NCBI GenBank assembly: GCA_031265005.1
Contig: JAISDD010000238.1
Coordinates: forward strand, 1-9,394
Source: Syntrophomonadaceae bacterium
Lineage (GTDB): Bacteria > Bacillota > Syntrophomonadia > Syntrophomonadales > Syntrophomonadaceae
DNA: 9,394 nucleotides
Direction: 5' to 3'
In this document: positions 1 to 7,240 of the stretch, in pieces
How positions within the stretch are numbered: the first letter of the stretch is position 1
Layout: each line of letters starts with the position of its first letter
Notes under the pieces: generated by a model
Seen by the model: the letters and a program-made list of their open reading frames with translations, nothing else
Told to the model about the DNA's origin: nothing
Databases searched by the model: none
Made by a program: the position numbers and the translations under genes

Positions 1-453
1 AATGTGGGCGACGCTTATCTTGTCGGCGACGGCTTGTACGTTTGGAGCGCAACAGCCCAGCTATGGGAAAACGTGGGTGATATCAGAGGCCCGCAGGGAC
101 TTCCAGGGCCGCAAGGAGACATTGGCGTTCAGGGGCCCAAAGGCGACCCCGGGCCTGCCGGACCTCAAGGGCCCAAAGGCGATACCGGGCCTGCCGGACC
201 TCAGGGGCCCAAAGGCGATCCCGGACCTGTCGGACCTCAAGGGGAGCAAGGGGCGCAAGGCGTACAAGGTTCGCCGGGAACCGACGGTACAGGAGTAAAT
301 ATATTAGGCTCTTATGACAGCGAAACAGATCTTGCCGCGGCTCATCCGAGCGGTAATGTGGGCGACGCTTATCTTGTCGGCGGCGATTTGTACGTTTGGA
401 GCGCAACATCTCAGCTATGGGAAAACGTAGGTGATATCAGAGGCCCACAAGGA
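1..453 (+). repeat. 354-bp (118-residue) supra-repeat: module plus collagen tract
   Basis: Bases 1-99 and 355-453 are near-identical, both beginning AATGTGGGCGACGCTTATCT and both encoding [30 protein letters not shown]. The offset is 354 bases. The first copy is cut by the window edge, so more copies probably lie upstream. The gene thus grew by duplication of a unit made of a small folded module and its collagen stretch. Confidence 0.9.
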
Positions 454-1053
454 ACTCCTGGCGTTCAGGGAGCAAAAGGCGATCCCGGACCTCAGGGTCC
501 AAAGGGGGAGCCCGGTTCAATCACTAGCCAAATATCGACAATGATTCCGTTCGCATCCCATACCGCGCCGCGTATGGCAACAAACAACGCGGGTGAGGCA
601 ATAAGTGTCAGCGCGATTACTTTTGCTGGAACTTCTCCTGTGATGACGCTTGAAGGAAATGGGACCGTGACCCTCCAAGCCAACAATCAAGACGTGTTTT
701 CATTACCTTTTGCTGCTGTTATTGAGAATATATATGTGACTTTTAACACATATCTGGATTTTACGCTTCCATCAGGTATAACGGTTTACCCGTTTCTGCA
801 GCTATATACCGCGTCCCCTGCCAGCAATACATTTGCGCCGTTATCAATGACGAAGCTGGCGGTAAATACGGGATATAGCGGGAGAGTACAGGCTCGTACC
901 GCGCGCGCAGCCTCTGTTTCTCAGATAGGACTGACCTTACCCGCCGGCACAAGAGTTCTTATTGGAGGCCAGATGGAAATCATAGGGACCAGCAATCTGG
1001 CACAAAGTTATAATTTTTATTTAACAGGCGGAATCGCTCTAAGGAGCGTTTGA
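1..1053 (+). CDS. Collagen-like surface protein with BclB-like C-terminal domain (5' end missing)
   Basis: The frame is open from base 1 and the true start lies upstream; the in-frame GTG at 4 is inside a repeat and is not a start. In window numbering, residues 1-29 are a non-collagen module ([15 protein letters not shown]...). Next come 23 Gly-X-Y triplets (bases 88-294), a short [13 protein letters not shown] linker, a second copy of the module (bases 355-441) and about 9 more triplets (442-522). A globular C-terminal domain of about 175 residues follows, beginning near IPFAS and ending GGIALRSV. The Gly-X-Y tracts predict a collagen triple helix. The IPFAS start, the NTFAPL stretch and the [10 protein letters not shown] stretch fit the pattern I remember for the BclB-type exosporium C-terminal domain, which is thought to trimerise and anchor filaments on the spore surface. 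A phage tail fibre is an alternative, since such fibres also carry collagen triplets. The collagen-like nature is certain; the spore-surface role is an inference. Confidence 0.85.
   Translation, partial: NVGDAYLVGDGLYVWSATAQLWENVGDIRGPQGLPGPQGDIGVQGPKGDPGPAGPQGPKGDTGPAGPQGPKGDPGPVGPQGEQGAQGVQGSPGTDGTGVNILGSYDSETDLAAAHPSGNVGDAYLVGGDLYVWSATSQLWENVGDIRGPQGTPGVQGAKGDPGPQGPKGEPGSITSQISTMIPFASHTAPRMATNNAGEAISVSAITFAGTSPVMTLEGNGTVTLQANNQDVFSLPFAAVIENIYVTFNTYLDFTLPSGITVYPFLQLYTASPASNTFAPLSMTKLAVNTGYSGRVQARTARAASVSQIGLTLPAGTRVLIGGQMEIIGTSNLAQSYNFYLTGGIALRSV
133..240 (+). repeat. 36-bp tandem repeat, three copies, within the collagen region
   Basis: Units at 133-168, 169-204 and 205-240 each encode four Gly-X-Y triplets (GPK GDx GPx GPQ). 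They differ mainly at third codon positions and at single residues. The copies are exactly in frame, so gain or loss of a unit would change collagen length without a frameshift. Confidence 0.9.
1035..1050 (+). terminator. Weak hairpin at the stop codon of the collagen-like gene
   Basis: CGCTC (1035-1039) pairs with GAGCG (1044-1048) around a TAAG loop, followed by only TTTGAG. It overlaps the stop codon at 1051-1053. The short stem and poor T-tract make it a weak candidate. A T-rich run follows at about 1093-1108 but has no clear hairpin before it. Confidence 0.2.
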
Positions 1054-1859
1054 GAAAACAACAAACTCTTGGGACTGCGTATGGTTTCAATATTTTTGTT
1101 TTTTTATTGGATGCTTCCGTTAAACTGACAGGTATTATTTAGGGCGAGGGAATTTTATGGCAGGCAATTAAACTTGCAAGCTTCAAAAAAGCTCCAACAT
1201 TACCTGATTTCTTCTGTTCCAGTATACTTTAGGAATAAATAAACATTTAGCCTGTGTATTGCCAGCGAAAAGGAGTGCCTCATTAGGGTCTTTTGTAAAA
1301 TAATTCACCCCTCAGAAAGCAAGCGGCCACATTCTTTTCATAGCCTTTCATCATCCATAAAAGACACGGAAAGGGGCGCTCCTGCGTTTGTAAACGAAGT
1401 TGCTTTTGTGATATAGTCAAAGGAAATGAGATTTTCAATAGCTGAGTGCGATAAAACTACGAGCGGCAACCTTGATATTTTCCGCTACATGTTAAAATTT
1501 CTTAAAGCGAACAAAGCCCACATGAAAATAGCCGGAATTTTTAGAGAGAAGTAGTTTTACTAATGATTAACAGAAATTATAAGTAATTGGGAAAGCGCAA
1601 GCGGCTAATACGCTCATGAATGTGCCGGGGGCATACTTTTAGGAGCCGAAATCAAAATATGCATAATAATTTAGCTTCATTGGCGCGCATATCGCCAGGC
1701 GTTATAGAAAAGACAAGCGTTTCAGGATTTCTTCACGATGCCATATAAATGTTAATGGGGCGTTTGTAAATGATGGACGTATTAAAAAAATGCTTAGGGG
1801 CCGGGGAGACGAAACAAGCCTGCCTGCGGCTATTGATATAAAAAAGGGGGTACTCGTAA
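1054..1859. other. 806-base region without a convincing gene; possible remnants
   Basis: No frame gives a gene with both a good start and a recognisable product. Three short open stretches stand out. On the minus strand, 1308-1183 encodes 41 residues from a GTG (NYFTKDPNEALLFAGNT...). On the plus strand, 1426-1554 encodes 42 residues from an ATG (MRFSIAECDK...GIFREK). On the plus strand, 1670-1882 is open for 70 codons, has no normal start until an internal ATG, and overlaps the start of the next gene. The composition is mixed, and frames read sensibly and then hit stops, as expected of decayed genes. I recognise none of them. Confidence 0.5.
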
Positions 1860-2633
1860 ATGATTGGGGCGATAATTGGTGATATTGTAGGGTCTGTCTA
1901 CGAATGGAATAATATTAAAACTAAGGACTTTCCCTTATTCCGCGAGGACTGTTTTTTCACGGATGATACGATTATGACGGTTGCGGTCGCAGAGGGGGTG
2001 ATGAAAGGAGGTAAGGCTGATGATTTCATAGACGCTATGAAAAAATACGGCCGTCGGTACCCGGATTCGGGATACGGAACCCGATTTAGATTCTGGCTGT
2101 TTTCTGATGACCGTGTCCCGTATAACAGTTTTGGAAACGGGTCGGCCATGCGGGTTTCCCCTGTGGCGTGGCGGGCGCGTACCCTTGACGAAGCAGAAAA
2201 ATACGCTGAAATATCAGCTGCGGTTACGCATAATCACCCGGAAGGGATAAAAGGAGCGCGGGCGACGGCAGCTGCTATATTCCTGGCCAGAACAGGTAAG
2301 ACCAAAGCGGAAATAAAGGAATATATCGAACGCGAATACAGATATGATTTAAGCCGAACGCTTGACGAAGTTCGCCCGGGGTACTATTTTGACGAAAGTT
2401 GTCAGGGGACGGTGCCGGAAGCGATCATAGCTTTTTTAGAAAGTACGGATTTCGAAGATGGGATACGTAACGCCGTTTCCTTAGGCGGAGACAGTGATAC
2501 TCTCGCTGCTATAACCGGCAGTATAGGGGAGGCGGCGTATGGAATACCTGAAAACATCAGAAAATTGGCCTGGAACGTACTTGATGAGCAGTTGATCAAA
2601 GTTATTATGGCTTTTGAAAAAATTATGAAGTGA
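1860..2633 (+). CDS. ADP-ribosylglycohydrolase (DraG/ARH family)
   Basis: The 257-residue protein has the family signatures in order: GAIIGDIVGS at residues 3-12, the metal-binding TDDT at 34-37 within FFTDDTIMT, GNGSAMRVSP at 92-101, HNHPEG at 124-129, and the second metal site DSDT at 211-214 within GGDSDTLAAITG. In this family the TDD and D-S-D residues hold two Mg ions that help hydrolyse the bond between ADP-ribose and a modified protein or small molecule. All key residues are present and the length is normal, so it should be active. It has no signal peptide or membrane segment and is cytoplasmic. The ATG at 1860 is supported by the purine-rich site AAAGGGGG at 1843-1850. No ADP-ribosyltransferase is visible next to it, so the substrate is unknown. 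The gene converges on the kinase gene at 2823 across a 189-base gap in which I see no strong terminator. Confidence 0.92.
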   Translation: MIGAIIGDIVGSVYEWNNIKTKDFPLFREDCFFTDDTIMTVAVAEGVMKGGKADDFIDAMKKYGRRYPDSGYGTRFRFWLFSDDRVPYNSFGNGSAMRVSPVAWRARTLDEAEKYAEISAAVTHNHPEGIKGARATAAAIFLARTGKTKAEIKEYIEREYRYDLSRTLDEVRPGYYFDESCQGTVPEAIIAFLESTDFEDGIRNAVSLGGDSDTLAAITGSIGEAAYGIPENIRKLAWNVLDEQLIKVIMAFEKIMK

Positions 2634-2822
2634 ATGAAGAAGCTTATTCGGTGTTTTAACGTTTTTAATCGGTATTTTAATGTAATAAGTTATTTTACCG
2701 CCCAATGAACACCAGGTATTTTGACGCGCTTTGCGGATAATGCGGCCGAAACATAAAAAAGTAATACGAAAAATAAAATCGAAATGAATGACAGCGGAAA
2801 TTTTTTTGGCGTTAGAACGAAT

Positions 2823-4931
2823 TTAATTAAGGCTGGTTTTATGTTTTAGTATCAGATATTCTTTGAGCTGCGTCCGTACTTCATTAAAATCGATGGGTTT
2901 GGCGATATGTCCGTTCATTCCCGCGGCCAAGCATTGCTCGATATCTTCCCGAAAGACATTAGCGGTCATTGCGATGATCGGAATAGTTTTTGCTTTGGGA
3001 ATATCAAGCGCGCGTATGCGTTTAGTAGCTTCGTACCCGTCCATCTCCGGCATTTGCACGTCCATAAAAATCATATCGTATTTGTCGGGCGTACCGCTAA
3101 ACATTTGTAATGCGCTGGCGCCATTTTCCGCGCAATCTATGGTCAATTCGGTTGGTTCTAATAAAGCCAGTACAATCTCGCGGTTAATCTCTACATCCTC
3201 TGCCAGAAGTACGCAAAATTCTTTAAAGCAATCTTCTTCTAGCGGCTGAGGCGTTTTGACCGTTGTGATCGGTTTGTCTATGCCCAGGCAGTCGTTGAGA
3301 CAGTCAGCTATCATGGAGAAAAACAATGGCTTAGGCAAAAATTTGTTTATGCCGGCTTGTTTAGCTTCTTGCTCGATAGTACTCCATTCGGCTGAAGACA
3401 GCATGACCATGACGGCGTCGTCTTTGTAACGGTTTCTGATCCAGTTTGCAAGCTCCAGGCCGTCCATAACAGGCATTTTCCAATCGATAAAGTAAATGTC
3501 ATAAGGACCGTTTTGTTCTATAAGTACGCAGGCATCTTTTCCGTTTGCAGCCACATCGCATACAATGCTGAGGTCTTGGGCGACTTCAGTAAAGTATTCC
3601 CGTACTTCAATGGCGTCGTCCACTGTTAATGCGCGGATATTTTCCCGATTTATACCTGGCTTCAATAGGCTTATCTGCTCTTCCGGACCCTTCTCAGTCT
3701 TTACAGTAAAAGAAAAAGTGGATCCCGTGCCAGGAGCGGACTTTACCCAAATTTGCCCGCCCATCAACTCCACGATGCGTTTAGAAATCGCAAGCCCCAG
3801 CCCTGTTCCGCCAAATTTTCGCGACGTACTGCTTTCAGCCTGCTGAAACGAATTAAACAGGCGCGTTTGTTGTTTTTCCGAAATGCCGATACCATTATCA
3901 GATACGTCTACCTGCAAAGTGCAGAGGCCTGCTTTTTCTTCTATCAAGCGCACGTTCATGCGTATTGATCCTTGTTCCGAGGTGAATTTTACGGCGTTGG
4001 AGAGCAGATTAGAGATAACTTGCGCCAGCCGCTGGGCATCTCCAATCAGGATGCGCGGGATACGGCGGTCGATATATACAGTAAAGTCCTGCTGCTTTTC
4101 ATCAACGCGAAAATTAATGACGTTCACCACTTGCTGTATCATCTTTTCCAAATTGAAGGGGTCAGGAGACAGTTCCAGTTTATTAGCCTCTATTTTCGAC
4201 ATGTCTAATATGTCGTTGATTACCCCAAGCAAATGGGTAGAAGCATTTTCTATTTTGTTGAAAGCATAGTCTTTTTTTTCTACAGAATCAGCGGATTTAC
4301 CGATGCCTGTCATTCCTATAATGGCGTTCATGGGCGTACGCATTTCGTGGCTCATGTTGGCCAAAAAATCGCCCTTAGCGTGAGAAGCTTGTTCCGCGGC
4401 CATTTTCGCTTTTGACAGTTCGGTAATGTCGTTCATAACGATGATTACTCCGCGGCAGACGCCGGTATCTTCGATGGCTGGAGTAATCTCAACTTTAAAG
4501 ACAAAAGCGCTTTCGTCCAAAAAGGTTACTTTTTCCTCGTAACGGTCGAGGGACACGGTACGCATTACCTCCATGCAACGCTCGCTGGTGGCGTCCACCC
4601 AATGTTCAGGTATGATTTTCTTAAAAAGATTAGAAAAAGGCTGTTCTACAATTTCCCGCATATCGCTGTACCCTAAAAGCGCCACGACATGATCGCTCCC
4701 GAGTACAAAACGCATCTTATCATCGAACATACAGGTAATACCAGGCGTGTTTTTAAGCAAAAGTTTGTTGTAAAAATTGGAAAGTTCTTTGGCGCTTTCA
4801 TTCGCGTCGCGCAAACGCTCGGCTTGTTCATGCATAATGGAAAGCGCGCGATAATCCCGCTCCAGTTTTTTATGCTGCCGTAAGAGTTGATTATAAACTT
4901 TTCCTAAATTATTTTCCATATCAGTTTTCAT
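2823..4931 (-). CDS. Soluble hybrid sensor histidine kinase, PAS-HisKA-HATPase-REC-REC
   Basis: The 702-residue protein has no membrane segment. Residues 5-55 look like a coiled coil and about 58-172 like a PAS fold ending in the usual [11 protein letters not shown]. HisKA has the phospho-acceptor His195 in [14 protein letters not shown]. The ATPase domain has the N-box ([10 protein letters not shown], 308-317), the G1 box DNGIGI (345-350) and the G2 box GGTGLGL (374-380). The first receiver has acidic Asp438/439, phospho-acceptor Asp483 (FIDWKMP) and Lys534. The second has Glu578/Asp579, Asp624 (FMDVQMP) and Lys678. It should autophosphorylate and pass phosphate to one or both receivers. There is no HPt or DNA-binding domain, so the output partner lies elsewhere. 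The start is 16 bases after the FIST stop with only a weak ribosome site (GTGA), which suggests translational coupling; Met5 is an alternative start. A FIST protein directly upstream suggests that it supplies the ligand signal. Confidence 0.93.
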   Translation of the reverse strand: MKTDMENNLGKVYNQLLRQHKKLERDYRALSIMHEQAERLRDANESAKELSNFYNKLLLKNTPGITCMFDDKMRFVLGSDHVVALLGYSDMREIVEQPFSNLFKKIIPEHWVDATSERCMEVMRTVSLDRYEEKVTFLDESAFVFKVEITPAIEDTGVCRGVIIVMNDITELSKAKMAAEQASHAKGDFLANMSHEMRTPMNAIIGMTGIGKSADSVEKKDYAFNKIENASTHLLGVINDILDMSKIEANKLELSPDPFNLEKMIQQVVNVINFRVDEKQQDFTVYIDRRIPRILIGDAQRLAQVISNLLSNAVKFTSEQGSIRMNVRLIEEKAGLCTLQVDVSDNGIGISEKQQTRLFNSFQQAESSTSRKFGGTGLGLAISKRIVELMGGQIWVKSAPGTGSTFSFTVKTEKGPEEQISLLKPGINRENIRALTVDDAIEVREYFTEVAQDLSIVCDVAANGKDACVLIEQNGPYDIYFIDWKMPVMDGLELANWIRNRYKDDAVMVMLSSAEWSTIEQEAKQAGINKFLPKPLFFSMIADCLNDCLGIDKPITTVKTPQPLEEDCFKEFCVLLAEDVEINREIVLALLEPTELTIDCAENGASALQMFSGTPDKYDMIFMDVQMPEMDGYEATKRIRALDIPKAKTIPIIAMTANVFREDIEQCLAAGMNGHIAKPIDFNEVRTQLKEYLILKHKTSLN

Positions 4932-4947
4932 TCACATATATCACAGG

Positions 4948-6141
4948 TCAAAACATACAAAGAGTTATAGAACAGTTGTGAAAACGGTTGACGGCTTCAC
5001 CGTCTTTGTAAAGAACAGGACATATTTCACCCAAGCAGTAAACGCCTGTAAGAGCAATGCCTTCAGGCAGCATTTCGGAAAGAATATTTCCTTCAGCGTC
5101 GGCGTCAGAGCCGAGGATCATCGCCCGTCCGCAACAGGAAACGCAGAAAATGGTAGAATATGTATAATTTGGCGTCCGTTCCGCTTCCTGCAGCAATGCG
5201 GATAAAGAATCACGGCAGGCGGCTTTGATGTCGTCCTTTTTGATCAGGCATATGTTGGCCAGCGATCCGGTGGGGACATCACCTACGAAAGTACCGCTTC
5301 CAGTTGTATGGTCGATCGCTAGAATATGCCGCATTATAGGGACTTCGTCAGCGCTGTCTTCTCGAGTCAGCATCATGGGATAGGAGGTGAACGCCAGCAG
5401 AGGATCGGCAACATCTGTCTTTAAACCGAAACTTTCCAAATATTCGACTAATGTTTCGTTGCCTACACGGCGGACGACATTTCCTGAAGCGTCTACGATA
5501 CGGCGTATACGCTCGGCAAAGCTTGAAGTAACGTGCCGTATCGCGAACGTGGGCTTCACTTCTCCCCAAACGCTGACTAGCACCATAGCGTCACGGTATT
5601 CGTCGCCGGAAAAAAATACGCGAGCCCGCTCATAATCGTAATCGTCCGAAGCAACTCCGCCTATCAGGGGAACGTTTCCGGAGGCTTTCGAAAGGATTTC
5701 AGGATATCTGTCTCCTGAGAAGGGCATCCCGTAAGGACAAAACACGAACATGAAACCAGGTCTTTCACCGTATGCAGAAGCTTTTTTAACGACTTCCGCG
5801 TAAGAGGCGCTGATTGCTTCTTCGCTGTTATCATGCGTTAGGTTTTTGGAAACGGCAGGGAAAAAAGCGCAACGGTCCGCCGTTAAAACGGTCAGCACTG
5901 CCGCCGTTTCGTGACGGCCGTTGGTATCCAGCGTGGCTAGAGTGGTCATACCGGCGATATCCATACCGAGTATGGCTTTAAGCTGTTTTGTGAGTTCCGA
6001 GGCGTCCATATCCGCGTCACAAAGCAGGATACCTATGGAGTTTTTTTCGAGGACAAGATTTTTGTTTATAGTATCGGCGAGCTGGCGAGCGGCTTCCCCG
6101 ATATCATCTATTTCGTAGGTCATTGCGACCGCGCTTCTCAT
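4948..6141 (-). CDS. FIST N/C-domain sensory protein
   Basis: The 397-residue protein fits the FIST family (F-box and intracellular signal transduction), a cytoplasmic sensor fold proposed to bind small ligands such as amino acids. The N-terminal FIST half covers about residues 30-195 and contains the hallmark PLIGGVASDDYD at 158-169. The C-terminal half covers about 210-395, with FCVSCCGRAMILG (332-344), GVYCLGEICPV (366-376) and the RFHNCSITL ending. No signal peptide or membrane segment is seen. The ATG at 6141 is preceded on the minus strand by a GGCGGGAG site at suitable spacing. An overlapping out-of-frame ATG sits four bases upstream, and Met7 is a less likely alternative start. The gene lies 16 bases upstream of the hybrid kinase, on the same strand, and the two probably share a transcript. 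Several cysteines cluster near the end (C333, C336, C337, C369, C374, C390); a redox or metal role is possible but unproven. Confidence 0.9.
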   Translation of the reverse strand: MRSAVAMTYEIDDIGEAARQLADTINKNLVLEKNSIGILLCDADMDASELTKQLKAILGMDIAGMTTLATLDTNGRHETAAVLTVLTADRCAFFPAVSKNLTHDNSEEAISASYAEVVKKASAYGERPGFMFVFCPYGMPFSGDRYPEILSKASGNVPLIGGVASDDYDYERARVFFSGDEYRDAMVLVSVWGEVKPTFAIRHVTSSFAERIRRIVDASGNVVRRVGNETLVEYLESFGLKTDVADPLLAFTSYPMMLTREDSADEVPIMRHILAIDHTTGSGTFVGDVPTGSLANICLIKKDDIKAACRDSLSALLQEAERTPNYTYSTIFCVSCCGRAMILGSDADAEGNILSEMLPEGIALTGVYCLGEICPVLYKDGEAVNRFHNCSITLCMF

Positions 6142-6225
6142 TCATGCTCCCGCCTTTCTCAGATTTTATTTTTGGGGCGCGCAAACAGGATTTTTTGCGA
6201 CAAGTTCAGACAATAATTTTAAAAC

Positions 6226-6234
6226 ATTATAGCA
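6226..6234 (-). promoter_or_regulatory. Candidate extended -10 promoter for the FIST-kinase unit
   Basis: Read on the minus strand, this is TGC-TATAAT: a perfect -10 with the TG of an extended -10 element. The -35 region is poor (T-rich). It lies about 85 bases from the FIST start codon. It competes with the better-spaced TTGACA/TAATAT pair just upstream. Confidence 0.45.
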
Positions 6235-6257
6235 TATATTCTAATAGCAAAAAAGAA

Positions 6258-6286
6258 ATATTATTGACAAGGGCTTTTTCTGTCAA
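6258..6286 (-). promoter_or_regulatory. Candidate sigma-A-type promoter for the FIST-kinase unit
   Basis: On the minus strand, TTGACA (6286-6281) is followed after 17 bases by TAATAT (6263-6258). The -35 is perfect and the spacing ideal. Transcription would start about 110 bases before the FIST ATG. Confidence 0.5.
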
Positions 6287-6287
6287 T
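6263..6287. repeat. Inverted repeat ATTGACA-N11-TGTCAAT overlapping the -35 box
   Basis: The 7-base arms (6263-6269 and 6281-6287) match perfectly. One arm contains the -35 of the minus-strand promoter; the other places a TTGACA on the plus strand, 17 bases before TTTAAG. It may be an operator or simply back-to-back -35 boxes. Confidence 0.5.
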
Positions 6288-6389
6288 TTAAGTCGGTAAC
6301 AATACATAGTGAAAATTAAAAAATCGACACCTTTTTTAAAACTGAAAAAAATTCTTTTGCTTGAAGCAATTATTATTGGCAAGTTGTAC

Positions 6390-6418
6390 TTGACTTTACA
6401 AATCCCAAAGTATAAAAT
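6390..6418 (+). promoter_or_regulatory. Candidate promoter of the tRNA cluster
   Basis: TTGACT (6390-6395) and TAAAAT (6413-6418) are separated by 17 bases, each one mismatch from consensus. They lie about 80 bases before tRNA-Tyr, on the same strand as the tRNA genes. Confidence 0.55.
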
Positions 6419-6498
6419 ATTATTTGCTGAACGGATTTAAGGACTGGATGAACGCGCCAATCGGGCTTAGGACAGTCATTAGTCTGGATTCTCAACAA

Positions 6499-6583
6499 GG
6501 AGGGATACCCAAGCGGCCAAAGGGGGCAGACTGTAAATCTGTTGGCACCGCCTTCGAAGGTTCGAATCCTTCTCCCTCCACCA
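6499..6583 (+). tRNA. tRNA-Tyr(GTA)
   Basis: The acceptor GGAGGGA pairs with TCCCTCC (6573-6579), followed by discriminator A and an encoded CCA (6581-6583). The anticodon loop CTGTAAA carries GTA at 6533-6535. A long variable arm (class II) fits bacterial tRNA-Tyr. The T-loop TTCGAAT is present. It is 12 bases upstream of the next tRNA and probably co-transcribed. Confidence 0.97.
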
Positions 6584-6595
6584 GTAAGCTATTAT

Positions 6596-6671
<76 letters not shown>

Positions 6672-7038
6672 GAAAATTTAATTTCTTCTATTATATATGT
6701 ATGGCAGGATGAAAATAGCAAGAAATTTTTAACGCGTCTGCGGACGCAATTGTAAACCTCGGCGGGTAATAATGCAAAGCATGTTTTCAGGTTAGCAACT
6801 GAACATATCCGCCGCAGGTTTTATCGTGTCCGGCAAAAGAATGTCCATCTGCCCGGAATGAAAGATTTTGTTTAGGGGAGAGGCTTTTTGCCCGGTTATG
6901 ATAAAATAACTGGTCTTACCTGAATAGGGCCGAAAAATTATTCTTAGCTATAAATGACGAAGGCTGAAAAATCTTTAACTTTTCCTGATGAAGATTAATA
7001 TCTAAAGGAAACGTCTTATGGTGTAGCTAAGCAAAATC
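6672..7038. other. 367-base spacer between tRNA-fMet and tRNA-Thr, rich in hairpins
   Basis: No coding frame is evident. Besides the branched element at 6754-6821, simple stems are seen at 6734-6747 (GCGTC/GACGC), 6829-6857 (TCCGG/CCGGA) and 6892-6913 (CCGGTTAT/ATAACTGG, 8 pairs with one G-U). None is followed by a good T-run. I could not find a strong promoter for the second tRNA pair, so read-through from the first is possible. Confidence 0.5.
6754..6821 (+). ncRNA. Candidate branched structured RNA element
   Basis: AAACCT-CGGCGG-GTA (6754-6768) pairs with TAT-CCGCCG-c-AGGTTT (6806-6821), giving 15 pairs with one G-U and one bulged C. Inside are two small hairpins, ATGC-AAA-GCAT (6772-6782) and TTCAG-N8-CTGAA (6786-6803), making a three-way junction. 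A TTTT stretch (6819-6822) closes it and AAA opens it, so it could act as a two-way terminator. It could also be an RNA of its own or a small mobile palindrome. I match it to no known family. The strand is assumed from the flanking tRNAs. Confidence 0.35.
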
Positions 7039-7114
7039 GCCCATATAGCTCAGTCGGCAGAGCGTATCCTTGGTAAGGATAAGGTCACCGGTTCAAGTCC
7101 GGTTATGGGCTCCA
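7039..7114 (+). tRNA. tRNA-Thr(GGT)
   Basis: The acceptor GCCCATA pairs with TATGGGC (7104-7110), followed by discriminator T and an encoded CCA. The anticodon stem TATCC/GGATA encloses TTGGTAA, with GGT at 7072-7074. The T-arm ACCGG-TTCAAGT-CCGGT is intact. Only three bases separate it from the next tRNA. Confidence 0.97.
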
Positions 7115-7117
7115 CTT

Positions 7118-7194
7118 GGCGGCGTAGCTCAGCTGGCTAGAGCATACGGTTCATACCCGTAGTGTCAGGGGTTCAAATCCCTTCGCCGCTACCA
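7118..7194 (+). tRNA. Elongator tRNA-Met(CAT)
   Basis: The acceptor GGCGGCG faces CGCCGCT (7184-7190) with a G-U first pair, then A and an encoded CCA (7192-7194). The anticodon loop TTCATAC carries CAT at 7152-7154. A paired first position and the lack of the GGG/CCC anticodon stem make this the elongator type. A lysidine-modified tRNA-Ile2 also has CAT, but the sequence resembles Bacillota tRNA-Met, so that is less likely. Confidence 0.9.
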
Positions 7195-7204
7195 AAGTAA
7201 ATTC

Positions 7205-7240
7205 AGGAAGTGAGGGTAATGCTCACTTCCTTTGGTTTAT
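7205..7240 (+). terminator. Rho-independent terminator after the tRNA cluster
   Basis: AGGAAGTGAG (7205-7214) pairs perfectly over 10 bases with CTCACTTCCT (7222-7231) around a 7-base loop. The T-rich tail TTGGTTTATT follows. It starts 10 bases after tRNA-Met and separates the tRNAs from the rpmG operon. Confidence 0.8.

Larger units (their letters stand above)
6142..6498. other. Divergent intergenic region between FIST and tRNA-Tyr
   Basis: This 357-base AT-rich spacer holds the leader and candidate promoters of the FIST-kinase unit (minus strand) and of the tRNA cluster (plus strand), described separately. I see no gene in it. A plus-strand open frame from 6424 runs into the tRNA genes and is not real. 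Confidence 0.7.

Noticed and set aside
133..240. Short tandem repeats that could suggest a CRISPR array
   Set aside because: The 36-base units abut with no spacers and encode in-frame Gly-X-Y triplets, so they are coding repeats.
2..298. Open frame in the second reading frame over the collagen region
   Set aside because: It is a shadow caused by the low-complexity repeats; the frame open to 1053 carries the recognisable domains.
1385..1397. CGTTTGTAAACG near-palindrome, with a similar CGTTTGTAAATG at 1761
   Set aside because: The arms are only five bases and the second copy is imperfect; chance similarity is likely.
2667..2702. Possible terminator between the convergent hydrolase and kinase genes (CGGTA...TACCG)
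   Set aside because: Only five outer pairs form, the interior pairs poorly and no T-run follows on either strand.
2863..4883. Several plus-strand open frames of 60-128 codons opposite the kinase
   Set aside because: They are antisense shadows of a gene with intact domains and have no recognisable products or ribosome sites.
6754..6821. c-di-GMP-I (GEMM) riboswitch, because of the TGCAAAGC stretch
   Set aside because: The hairpin that should precede GCAAAGC and the receptor helix are absent, and no regulated protein gene follows.
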